A model generated the notes under the pieces. That model saw nothing but the letters and a program-made list of their open reading frames with translations. It was not told the DNA's origin and did no database searches. This document shows, in pieces, positions 24,514 through 32,112 of a DNA stretch of 35,411 bases. Location of the stretch: positions 1-35,411 of the forward strand of contig CAMJDT010000028.1 in NCBI GenBank assembly GCA_946404495.1. The letters run 5' to 3'. Position 1 is the first letter of the stretch. The number at the start of each line of letters is the position of its first letter. Position numbers and translations under genes: made by a program. The DNA is from an uncultured Bacteroidales bacterium (GTDB lineage: Bacteria > Bacteroidota > Bacteroidia > Bacteroidales > Paludibacteraceae).

Positions 24514-27500
24514 TTCCCTCCTCCGCGTACCACAGATAGCCGGTAACGCGCTGGATGCCTAAGGACGAGATGAGTGCCATATAACGGCGTACCTGGGCGC
24601 GATAGCGGCTGTCGTGGGTGAGACCGAACTTATAATCCAGCACCACGGCCGTATTGTTGGCACGGTCGATCATCACGCGGTCGGGACGCTGGTCGCGGCT
24701 GAAGGCGGTGATGAAGGTGGACTCGCGCAGCAGTTCGTATTTGCCGGAGAACCAGTCGCAGAAGAGCGGTTCGTCCCAGGCTCGGTTGATGAGTCGGGTG
24801 ACTTCGTTCAGCGTCTCCCTATCGGGTATCAGGCCTTTGATGCAGGCCTCGCGGATAGCGGTCTCCTGGTCCTCGCGCGTAGCCATCTCGGCAAACACAT
24901 CGTGGCAGATATTGCCCAAACGGATGCGGCCGAATCGTTTGTTTTCATCGTCATTATCCAGCATCAATTGGCTCTCTTGCGACTGAATGAACAGTACCGG
25001 TCGTTCGTTCACCACCAACTCGGTCGTCAGCGCCTTGGCATCGGCCATCGAGAAGGGATTCATCAGCCGTGCCCCGCTCTTCTTGGTATCGGATAAGGGT
25101 TCCTTCTTCTCGTAGCGCGATATGCCGTCGTCCGCGTCTGTAAGTTGATCCTTCAGCACAGCTTGCAGCAGTCCGCCTACGTTCTTATCCGAAGGCTCCG
25201 TAGACCATATATGCAGCGCCTCTCCGGCACGCGTAAGGGCTACGTACATGAGGTTGATATTATCGATGATTTCGGCATCATTCTCCGTCTTGAGGTAGCC
25301 TCGATAGCTGCTCTCCTCGATGAGTGCGGACGAACGTTTCATGAGCGGGATATAGCCCAACGACTCCTCCGCCTTCGTGGCCAGAGACGGCACCCAGAGA
25401 TAGCCTTTCGTAGAAACCAACTCCCAATGGAAGAACGGCAGACAGACACATTTGGCCTCCAGTCCTTTGGAGGTATGAATCGTCATGATACGTATTGCAT
25501 CGCCTTCCGGCGCCGAGATGGTCTGTTCGTTGAGCGATTCGTCCCAATAGCGCAGATAGAGTTCATTATCCGAACCGTAGCGCGTCACGAAATCACGCGT
25601 ATAATCCAATAGGGCATTTACATAGGCCAGATCCTCCGGCAATGGGGGCAGCAGCAGTCTTACCAGCCTGTTCATCATTTCTTGCAGCGGGATCGTCAGG
25701 TCCAGGGCTTCGATAGCGTCCAACTGCTCTTTGCTCAAGCGTTCCTGTATATACATGCGCGCTACGCCGTCGCCCGTCACGCGGTAGCGAAGGGCGCGTA
25801 TCAGCATATTTACCGATGGCGAGGACGACAGCTTAAAACTGTCGCAACTGACGACACGGCTGTTCTTCAGGTTCGGGAACTCCGCTTCCGACAGCGTCCG
25901 GAGGTATTCGATGACGACATCCGCCTCCTTGCGCCAGCGGATCAGGATCATGATATCCGAGGCCTTGAGACCTTCCGACAGGTGTCGCTCGATGGTCTCA
26001 AACATCTCTCTGACGGGCAGTTCCTTGTCCTCCAATCCTTTCGGACAGAACGTTACCGTCACTTCCCCACCCTCGCTGCCGGCTGTGTAGAAACCCTCCA
26101 AGGATTTATCAAAACCCTCGTTGTATATCTCCTTCAGTATCGGCCATTTCTCCTTGTGCTGATCGGCTATTTGGCGGAACGTATTGAGGTTGAACTCCAC
26201 GATCGTGCGTCTGGAGCGGCGGTTCTGACGCAGCTGCATCAGGTTGTAGTAATCGCTGAGTGTCTCCCGCGAGCTGCCTAAGGTCTGCATGATCCGCCAG
26301 TCGCCGTTGCGCCAGCGGTAGATACTCTGCTTCAGGTCTCCTACCAACAGCGCCGTACCGCCTTGCGAGAGCAACTCGCTCAGTAGCGGCAAGGTGTTAT
26401 CCCATTGCATGCAACTGGTGTCCTGAAACTCATCGATCATGATATAGCGATAGCGTATACCGGCGTTCTCGAGGATGAAATCGGCGTCGCCCTCTTTGAG
26501 TGCCTTCTTTAGCAGCGTTCCCGTCTCAGCCAATAGGATACGGTTCTCCTCCTTGAGAATCGTGTCGATAGCCTGACGTATATCGGCCAGTAGCGTCATG
26601 TCGTCCAATAGCGCACAGCTCAAATCCGCATTCACATAGGCCTTACGGCACGCCGGCTGCAAGGAGCACATCTCCCGCAATATAGCGAGCAACTCAGCAG
26701 CACGTGGATGACCCTTCATCTTCTTCAGGAACGCATCTCCCTCCTTGATTGCTTTGTCTGCAGCGCTCGCCGGCGGCGCAAAGGGATTATCGGTCTTCAG
26801 GCAGGTTAGCGGATTCGCCTTACGAATAAAGGTGTAGTAGTTGGTGCCTTGGGGTATCTCATCGTTCTTTTTCAGGTCTTTCACCTTCTCCTGCAGTTCG
26901 ATCATCCGGTCGATCTCCGGGTAGTTCCCTTTCTTGCGCCAATCCATCTTATCGCGGTAGGCGATGATATCTTCGGCGCAGAAATCCACCAGTCCCTTGG
27001 CATCGTAGTCCTGAATCTGCTCGTTGTACATAGTCTCTGCCAGCGAGGTCAGACTCTTTCTCAGGTCCCAGTCAGCGCCTTCTCCCACGTTTTGCATCGC
27101 CCGCCGACGGATACGCCGGCGAACGTCCTCGCTGTCGGGCGCCGTCATCAGACGGTCCACCGCCCGCATCGTCAGATACTTGCTGTCCAGCTCCACCTCG
27201 GCTCCCATCGACAGGTTGCCGAGCATCAGACTCAGGCCGCGCACCAGTCGCAGCATGAATCGATCGATAGTCGATATATGGATGCCGTCCCAGTCGATAA
27301 GCATCTGACGGTAGCACTCGCCGGCTATGTGGCGCAAGGTCTCGTCTGAGGCCTTCGTATTGGCGATCATGCGATCCTTGGCAGCCTTCAGGGCATCCTT
27401 CGATGCCGGATTATCGGGGTCGTTGGCTATCCCGTTCAGGAACAGCAGAATACGCTCCCGCATCTCCGTCGTGGCCTTGTTGGTAAAGGTGACGGCGAGG

Positions 27501-27607
27501 ATGGAGCGATAACTGACTCCCGACAACAGGAGTCCTACATAATTGGCGGCCAGCGTATAGGTCTTACCCGTTCCGGCCGACGCACGGCAGACGGTCAGCG
27601 TATTCAT
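24491..27607 (-). CDS. addA: AddA-like UvrD-family helicase-nuclease
   Basis: A 1038-residue helicase-nuclease for double-strand-break end processing. Walker A GTGKT (12-16), motif Ia AVTFTNKATTEMR, Walker B DEFQDTS (392-398), motif III GDLKQSIYRWRNGD, motif IV QNRRSRRTIVEFN, motif V IHTSKGLEAKCV and motif VI LMYVALTRAGEAL are all present. The C-terminal nuclease keeps GNICHDVFAEMA, DRVMID, VVLDYKFG and YRAQVRRYM, the PD-(D/E)xK set, so it should be active. Its ATG overlaps the rmuC stop as ATGA and its stop lies within the heptamer array shared with addB. Gene order rmuC-addA-addB places fork and break repair functions together. Confidence 0.95.
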   Translation of the reverse strand: MNTLTVCRASAGTGKTYTLAANYVGLLLSGVSYRSILAVTFTNKATTEMRERILLFLNGIANDPDNPASKDALKAAKDRMIANTKASDETLRHIAGECYRQMLIDWDGIHISTIDRFMLRLVRGLSLMLGNLSMGAEVELDSKYLTMRAVDRLMTAPDSEDVRRRIRRRAMQNVGEGADWDLRKSLTSLAETMYNEQIQDYDAKGLVDFCAEDIIAYRDKMDWRKKGNYPEIDRMIELQEKVKDLKKNDEIPQGTNYYTFIRKANPLTCLKTDNPFAPPASAADKAIKEGDAFLKKMKGHPRAAELLAILREMCSLQPACRKAYVNADLSCALLDDMTLLADIRQAIDTILKEENRILLAETGTLLKKALKEGDADFILENAGIRYRYIMIDEFQDTSCMQWDNTLPLLSELLSQGGTALLVGDLKQSIYRWRNGDWRIMQTLGSSRETLSDYYNLMQLRQNRRSRRTIVEFNLNTFRQIADQHKEKWPILKEIYNEGFDKSLEGFYTAGSEGGEVTVTFCPKGLEDKELPVREMFETIERHLSEGLKASDIMILIRWRKEADVVIEYLRTLSEAEFPNLKNSRVVSCDSFKLSSSPSVNMLIRALRYRVTGDGVARMYIQERLSKEQLDAIEALDLTIPLQEMMNRLVRLLLPPLPEDLAYVNALLDYTRDFVTRYGSDNELYLRYWDESLNEQTISAPEGDAIRIMTIHTSKGLEAKCVCLPFFHWELVSTKGYLWVPSLATKAEESLGYIPLMKRSSALIEESSYRGYLKTENDAEIIDNINLMYVALTRAGEALHIWSTEPSDKNVGGLLQAVLKDQLTDADDGISRYEKKEPLSDTKKSGARLMNPFSMADAKALTTELVVNERPVLFIQSQESQLMLDNDDENKRFGRIRLGNICHDVFAEMATREDQETAIREACIKGLIPDRETLNEVTRLINRAWDEPLFCDWFSGKYELLRESTFITAFSRDQRPDRVMIDRANNTAVVLDYKFGLTHDSRYRAQVRRYMALISSLGIQRVTGYLWYAEEGRLVMVNG

Positions 27608-28887
27608 TCTTCTGTTTCCTCTTCATCAATCATTGGAAGCGTATATTTATCCTTATTGGCTTTGGCACCAAGGCGTACGAGTTGGTTGGCGGTCACGATG
27701 ATACTTGTGCCCTTGGTCTCGAGTTTATCGCAAGCCTGACGGTATTCGTCTTTCACCTTATCCAAGGCCTGCCCCACGGAGCGGAAGTGACTATAGAACA
27801 TCCCTACCCGCTTCACCATCTCTGTCGCGAGGGCATAGACCTCCTCCTGATGCTGCAATTGGGTCACACGCGTCCAGGTCATCTTGATGATACTCAGCGC
27901 GGCAAATAGCGTTTGTTCATCGGCAATATACACATGTTTCTCCATCGCCTTGCGCCATAGTTCGGGTTTCTGCTTCAAGGCCGTCCACAGCGCACCCGTG
28001 ATTGGTACAAACATGATGACGAAGTTCATCGACTTACCATTGACCAGATAGGAGGCATAGTCTTTCTCGCTCAGTTCCTGCACGTGCTTCTCCATACTGG
28101 TGATATGTCGCTGCAACGCCTCCTGACGGGCGGCTTCGTCCTCTGCCGAGCAGTAGTCCTTAAAGGCCGTGAGCGACACCTTGCTATCTACTACCACGTC
28201 TCGTTCCCGATCCAGGTGCAGCACAAAGTCGGGACGGAAGATACGCTCCTTGCCTTGTTCGTCGCGGAAGCGTATATCCACCTGCGTGTCGTATTCGATG
28301 CCGCGTCTGAGCCCTTGACTCTCCAGCAACTCTTCGCACTCTCTCTCGCCCCAGTTACCCTGGTACTTCGGATCATGCGTCAGAGCACGCGCCAGTTCGT
28401 CGGCCGACTCGGCGGTCATGCGGGTCTGCTCCAGCAGCAACTTGATCTGCTGCTCCAGCGCGGCGCTGTTCTTGGTCTGCGACTCCTTGCCCGAATCGAG
28501 CGATTCCTTCATGTCCTTGAGTTTATCGCGGAAGGGTTTGAGTATCTCTTCCAGTCGTTTGGCACTCTGCACGGAGAAGTCATCACGGCTCTCCGTGAGC
28601 ATCTTCTGCGTGGTGGCATTGACGGAAGACTTCATCTCCTCGATGGTCTGATTGAACACTTTCTGCTGGGCTTCCAATGCTTCCTTAGCGGCTTTCTGTT
28701 GCGCAGCGAGGGCTTCCTTACCGGTCTCCTGCGCTACGCGACGTGCCTCCTCTACCCGCTTGTCGGCATCCTGACGCATATCCGCAATCCGAGCCTCGTA
28801 GCTACGACGCATGGCTACGGTAATAACGATAGCCGCTACCAGCGCGGACGCTAATAGGGCTATCAAAACAATCGACAGGGTACTCAT
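27604..28887 (-). CDS. rmuC: DNA recombination protein RmuC
   Basis: A 427-residue protein with an N-terminal membrane helix (about 4-26), a long coiled coil (about 30-165) and the RmuC nuclease-like domain (about 185-385) with YQGNWGERECEELLESQG, RPDFVLHL, VVDSKVSLTAFKDY and FVPITGALWTALKQ. PDF and DSK form the PD-(D/E)xK pattern. RmuC limits rearrangements at inverted repeats in E. coli; this is of interest given the many small repeats here. It begins one base after the SIMPL gene and overlaps addA by four bases. Confidence 0.95.
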   Translation of the reverse strand: MSTLSIVLIALLASALVAAIVITVAMRRSYEARIADMRQDADKRVEEARRVAQETGKEALAAQQKAAKEALEAQQKVFNQTIEEMKSSVNATTQKMLTESRDDFSVQSAKRLEEILKPFRDKLKDMKESLDSGKESQTKNSAALEQQIKLLLEQTRMTAESADELARALTHDPKYQGNWGERECEELLESQGLRRGIEYDTQVDIRFRDEQGKERIFRPDFVLHLDRERDVVVDSKVSLTAFKDYCSAEDEAARQEALQRHITSMEKHVQELSEKDYASYLVNGKSMNFVIMFVPITGALWTALKQKPELWRKAMEKHVYIADEQTLFAALSIIKMTWTRVTQLQHQEEVYALATEMVKRVGMFYSHFRSVGQALDKVKDEYRQACDKLETKGTSIIVTANQLVRLGAKANKDKYTLPMIDEEETEE

Positions 28888-28888
28888 C

Positions 28889-29578
28889 TTAGTTGAGCAT
28901 ATAATCGACAGTCGTCACGACGCGTACATGCTTGATCCAAGGCTGATACTGGTCATCCTCGATGGAGAACTGACCCTGACTGGCGCGACGGATCGTACCG
29001 AGGCGGCAATTGGCATCGTCGGCAAACTTCTGCGCTACGGCGCGGGCGTTCTTCGTAGCCTCCTCGATCATCTCAGGTTTGAGCTCCGGCAGACAGTTGT
29101 ACTGATAATCCAGGTTCCACTCGCTGGAGTTGACGATGATACCGCGTTCCAACAGTTCGCTCTGGCAACCGTTGTTATCCACCACCAGGTCCACCTTCGG
29201 CGTCGAGACGATCAAACGCGTCGAGAGCGTGTAGTGGTACTCCGGACGGCGTGTGGAATAGTAGTTATCCCAGTTGTCGTCCACGCTGATGTTACCTTGC
29301 GCAAAGTCGGATGCCTCAAATCCTTTCTGAATCAGGAAGGCCTTGAGCGTCTCGCCCAACTCGGCCAACTGACGATACATCGTCGGCAGGTCGTTGCCCT
29401 GTATATTATACGACAGCGGCCATACTACATAGTCAGCCTTTACATCACGGGTCGACAGTCCCTTTACCGTAACGGCACGGTCCTTGTTGGCAAAATGCTT
29501 TACCGACGAACCGATAAACAAGCCACCCAGCGCAATTCCTATCGCCAGAATAGCAGCACTCACTAATTCCTTCTTCAT
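28889..29578 (-). CDS. SIMPL (DUF541) domain protein
   Basis: A 229-residue protein with an uncleaved or signal-anchor N-terminus (LVSAAILAIGIALGGLFIG) and a periplasmic SIMPL domain: AVTVKGLSTRDVKADYVVWP, alternating strands, and the typical EATKNARAVAQKFADD helix. SIMPL proteins are periplasmic or outer-membrane-associated and linked to stress tolerance, with no catalytic role known. It starts as ATGA on the stop of the AsmA-like gene, so the two are translated together, and rmuC starts one base after its stop. Confidence 0.92.
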   Translation of the reverse strand: MKKELVSAAILAIGIALGGLFIGSSVKHFANKDRAVTVKGLSTRDVKADYVVWPLSYNIQGNDLPTMYRQLAELGETLKAFLIQKGFEASDFAQGNISVDDNWDNYYSTRRPEYHYTLSTRLIVSTPKVDLVVDNNGCQSELLERGIIVNSSEWNLDYQYNCLPELKPEMIEEATKNARAVAQKFADDANCRLGTIRRASQGQFSIEDDQYQPWIKHVRVVTTVDYMLN

Positions 29579-31026
29579 ATCTTTTTACCTTTCACTTTTG
29601 ACTTTTCACCTTTCACTTTAGTTTTCTGCTCGTACGCTTTAGGTTTGTCATCTTTCACCTTCGACTTGATGAACAGACCCGGCAGCATCGTCTTGATGAC
29701 GCCGTCGATGCAGGGACCGAACATATACAGCGGGAAGGGCGACCAGATGTCGCGTTTCCACTCTACGGTATATTTCCGCGGCTCCTTGCCCTTCGCAGGC
29801 GGATTCTGCTTAGGCAGCATCGTGTTGGCAAAACTCTCGATGAAACCTTCGTTTTGCTTCACTATCTTATACGGTACATCCACATCTCTGTGCATCTCTA
29901 CGTGGAAGTCGTGGTACAGCATGCAGAACGTACCGTTCGTTATCTCCTTATCGCCGTGCGCCTTCATGCTGATCTCATCCACCGAAGCCGAAGCGGTCAT
30001 ACCTACCAGCGGTTTCAACAGCGGATCCATAGCCGAGAAATTGATATCCTTCACATGCATCTCCGTCGTGAAGTCGCAGTTCTGATTGAGCGTCATCGTA
30101 AACAAGGCCTTGCACTTACCCTGCTTGCCTACGTGGGCACTGTTGACATGGCAGCGAATCGTGGCACCCTTCTTGAGTTTCACGTCGTTCATCGAGGCAT
30201 CCACTTGCTCGATACGCAGACTGCCGCTGTTGACATGCGTCGTGGCAATCTCCACATTGAGTATATCCACCTTGAAGGACACCTTACCGATCTGCACCGG
30301 CAGGTCGCCGGCTGCCATCAGCACCTCTTGCGGCATCGGATACGGATTCTTGGGTTTGAAGCGAGCATCACGGAAGATGCTGCCCTCGTGCATGTAGACC
30401 ATGATACTATCGATCAGATACGGATTCTCCTCGATCTGCTCCTTGCCTGCGAGTGCCAAGCCGCGGCGGATCAGGTTGATCGGCATCGTCTTCACTTCGT
30501 CGATGGTCACATCTGCCCACGTCACGGGCACCTCACCCATCCGAACGGCCAGTTCGCGACGATCGACCGTGTTATATACATGCAATCCCTCGATCTCGAG
30601 CGGACCGCCATCCTCGGTGTCGAAACTGCGCATCTCGATGCAGGTCAGCGAATCCGGCGTCAGGAAGCGCAAACCCTTCACCGTGATATGATACTGGGAG
30701 TCGTACTTACCGATCAGGGTGCTGTCGCCCTGCATAAACGACCGTGCCATGCGTATATAATCGCGTTTGCTAACATACACACGGTCCACCGTCAGGTTCA
30801 CACCAAAGGTATCTACCTTCACGTCATTCACCACTACGTAGCCCGCCCAGGGACTCACCCAGAGCTTGCTGTACGAGATACGATCACCAAACTGTTCCTG
30901 CAATACCGGACGGACCTTACTGTCCGCAATCCTCGTAGCGATAGCGTCGCCCGTCAGGTACAAAATCAGCACCAACGCGGCCAGCACACCCGCTACGATC
31001 AAACCAATTCGAGTTCCTTTTTTCAT
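29575..31026 (-). CDS. AsmA/DUF748-like envelope protein
   Basis: A 483-residue protein with one N-terminal membrane helix (about 8-28) and a long beta-rich periplasmic region containing alternating strands (VNDVKVDTFGVNLTVDRVYV, ITVKGLRFL, LEIEGLHVYNTV). This layout is that of AsmA-like proteins, some of which move phospholipid between membranes; the assignment is by architecture and not by a strong motif. The C-terminus is a basic tail (KSKVKDDKPKAYEQKTKVKG and so on) written largely by a heptamer array, so its length is probably variable. First gene of the operon that leads to SIMPL, rmuC, addA and addB. Confidence 0.75.
   Translation of the reverse strand: MKKGTRIGLIVAGVLAALVLILYLTGDAIATRIADSKVRPVLQEQFGDRISYSKLWVSPWAGYVVVNDVKVDTFGVNLTVDRVYVSKRDYIRMARSFMQGDSTLIGKYDSQYHITVKGLRFLTPDSLTCIEMRSFDTEDGGPLEIEGLHVYNTVDRRELAVRMGEVPVTWADVTIDEVKTMPINLIRRGLALAGKEQIEENPYLIDSIMVYMHEGSIFRDARFKPKNPYPMPQEVLMAAGDLPVQIGKVSFKVDILNVEIATTHVNSGSLRIEQVDASMNDVKLKKGATIRCHVNSAHVGKQGKCKALFTMTLNQNCDFTTEMHVKDINFSAMDPLLKPLVGMTASASVDEISMKAHGDKEITNGTFCMLYHDFHVEMHRDVDVPYKIVKQNEGFIESFANTMLPKQNPPAKGKEPRKYTVEWKRDIWSPFPLYMFGPCIDGVIKTMLPGLFIKSKVKDDKPKAYEQKTKVKGEKSKVKGKKI
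29581..29621. repeat. Heptamer array encoding the AsmA-like C-terminus
   Basis: CTTTTTA, CCTTTCA, CTTTTGA, CTTTTCA, CCTTTCA, CTTTAG. On the minus strand it encodes KVKGEKSKVKGKK. A short related patch (TCTTTCACCTTCGACTT) lies at 29651-29667. Confidence 0.85.
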
Positions 31027-31046
31027 GATTATACAAAATTAGGCTG

Positions 31047-31078
31047 CAAAGATACAACATTTTTTCGAATTATGCAAG
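31047..31078 (-). promoter_or_regulatory. Promoter of the AsmA-like/SIMPL/rmuC/addAB operon
   Basis: On the minus strand TATCTTTG (31054-31047) is preceded after 20 bp by CTTG (31078-31075), one base off the TTTG consensus. The AsmA-like ATG at 31026 is about 20 bp downstream. Confidence 0.75.
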
Positions 31079-31094
31079 TTTTTTTGCAAAAAAA
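31079..31094. other. Perfect 16-bp palindrome between divergent genes
   Basis: TTTTTTTGCAAAAAAA is a perfect palindrome located between the AsmA-like promoter and the patatin gene. It could be an operator or simply A/T tracts; no regulator is known. Confidence 0.35.
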
Positions 31095-31101
31095 TCGTTC
31101 A

Positions 31102-31126
31102 CCTTTCACTTTTCACCTTTCACCTT
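31102..31126. repeat. Heptamer array upstream of the patatin gene
   Basis: CCTTTCA, CTTTTCA, CCTTTCA, CCTT in 7-bp register, in the leader of the patatin-like gene. Same unit family as the arrays at 10567 and 29581. Confidence 0.8.
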
Positions 31127-31163
31127 GCTTGTGGCACATTTTTTGTAGCGTCATTTTTCAGTT

Positions 31164-31952
31164 ATGAAAAAAGACGTAGCACTCGTCTGCTCCAGCGGCA
31201 GTAGTCGCGGACTGACACAGATAGGCGCCATCGAAGCGCTCATCGATCGCGGGTATCGTATTCACGCAGTAGCCGGTTGTTCCATCGGCGCTATCGTCGG
31301 CTCGATGTGTGCCGCCGGTAAGATGCAGGAGCTGAAGGACTTCTTCCTCTCGATGAGTCTCCAGCAGATGTTCCGTCTCTCCGACTTCTCCGTGCATGCC
31401 GACTATATCATCAAGGGAAGCCGCCTCTTAGAGGCTTTTAGCAACATCGTGCCCGACATGCGTATCGAAGACCTGCCGATGCCCTTGTCGCTCGTCGCAA
31501 CCGATATCCGTTCCGGTCGCGAGGCGGTGTTCCGTGAGGGCGAACTGGCCAAACTCATTCGCGCCTCCTTCTCCCTGCCCGTCATTTTCCAGCCTGTGGA
31601 GCACGAGGGGATGCTGCTCGTAGACGGCGGTATCACCAATCCCCTGCCCCTCAATCGCGTGGCGCGAAAGGAGGGCGACCTGCTCGTCGCACTCAATGTG
31701 TCAGCACCTATCGATGTCAACAAGACCGACGGCACGCAGAATCGCCACGCCTTCTCGCTACTCGACCGCGTGTCGGATATCATGATCGTGCAGAACGGCG
31801 AACTTATGAAGCAGCTCTGTCCGCCCGATATGGAGATGCGCATCGCCATCAACGACCTCGGCACCTACGACTACGACAAGGCCGACTCGCTCATCGCCCT
31901 CGGATACAAACTCATGTCTCAGGAAATAGATCGCTACGAATCCGCCTGCTGA
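31164..31952 (+). CDS. Patatin-like phospholipase (RssA-type)
   Basis: A 262-residue protein with the Ser-Asp dyad of patatin-like acyl hydrolases: nucleophile S40 in GCSIG and D154 in LLVDGGITNPLP. The glycine-rich oxyanion loop, usually GGGxxRG, reads SSGSSRGLTQIG here, keeping the last glycine and arginine. No signal peptide is visible, so it is probably cytosolic, acting on phospholipids or lysophospholipids. It stands alone on the plus strand; I could not identify a convincing -33/-7 promoter before it. A hairpin terminator follows the stop at about 31978. Confidence 0.93.
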   Translation: MKKDVALVCSSGSSRGLTQIGAIEALIDRGYRIHAVAGCSIGAIVGSMCAAGKMQELKDFFLSMSLQQMFRLSDFSVHADYIIKGSRLLEAFSNIVPDMRIEDLPMPLSLVATDIRSGREAVFREGELAKLIRASFSLPVIFQPVEHEGMLLVDGGITNPLPLNRVARKEGDLLVALNVSAPIDVNKTDGTQNRHAFSLLDRVSDIMIVQNGELMKQLCPPDMEMRIAINDLGTYDYDKADSLIALGYKLMSQEIDRYESAC

Positions 31953-32080
31953 TCTTCAGCCGGCATACTCTCACCCGGAGGAGGCGTCATTGCCTCCTCT
32001 TCTTTCTTACGCTTGCGCTTATGTATTAGCGTAATGATGAATATGATGGTCAACGTGATCAGCAAAATATCAATTGTCAA
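31934..32080 (-). CDS. Candidate 48-residue single-pass membrane protein
   Basis: Read on the minus strand from a TTG (32080-32078) to TAG (31936-31934). The product has one hydrophobic helix (DILLITLTIIFIITLI), an immediate basic stop-transfer stretch (HKRKRKK) and an acidic, proline-containing tail (PPPGESMPAEDQQADS). This helix-then-basic pattern is hard to get by chance. It begins 13 bp after the DUF389 stop in the same direction and would be the last gene of that operon. An in-frame TAA directly precedes the TTG, so no longer form is possible. Its 3' end overlaps the convergent patatin gene by 19 bp, and the patatin terminator lies within it. Function unknown. Confidence 0.45.
   Translation of the reverse strand: MTIDILLITLTIIFIITLIHKRKRKKEEEAMTPPPGESMPAEDQQADS
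31978..32009 (+). terminator. Intrinsic terminator after the patatin-like gene
   Basis: GAGGAGGC (31978-31985), loop GTCATT, GCCTCCTC (31992-31999), then TTCTTTCTT on the plus strand. The stem is 8 perfect base pairs, rich in GC, 26 bp after the patatin stop. Confidence 0.7.
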
Positions 32081-32112
32081 TTAATATCAATTGTCAATTA
32101 TCAATTATCAAC
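32070..32112. repeat. Heptamer array across the DUF389 stop and small-ORF start
   Basis: TCAATTG, TCAATTA, ATA, TCAATTG, TCAATTA, TCAATTA, TCAAC. On the minus strand it encodes the last residues of the DUF389 protein (LIIDN and stop) and supplies the TTG of the 48-residue ORF. Confidence 0.85.

Noticed and set aside
29854..31167. A 437-codon plus-strand open frame opposite the AsmA-like gene
   Set aside because: Antisense shadow: low-complexity His/Leu/Arg translation, no start context, and it covers the minus-strand promoter and the patatin leader.
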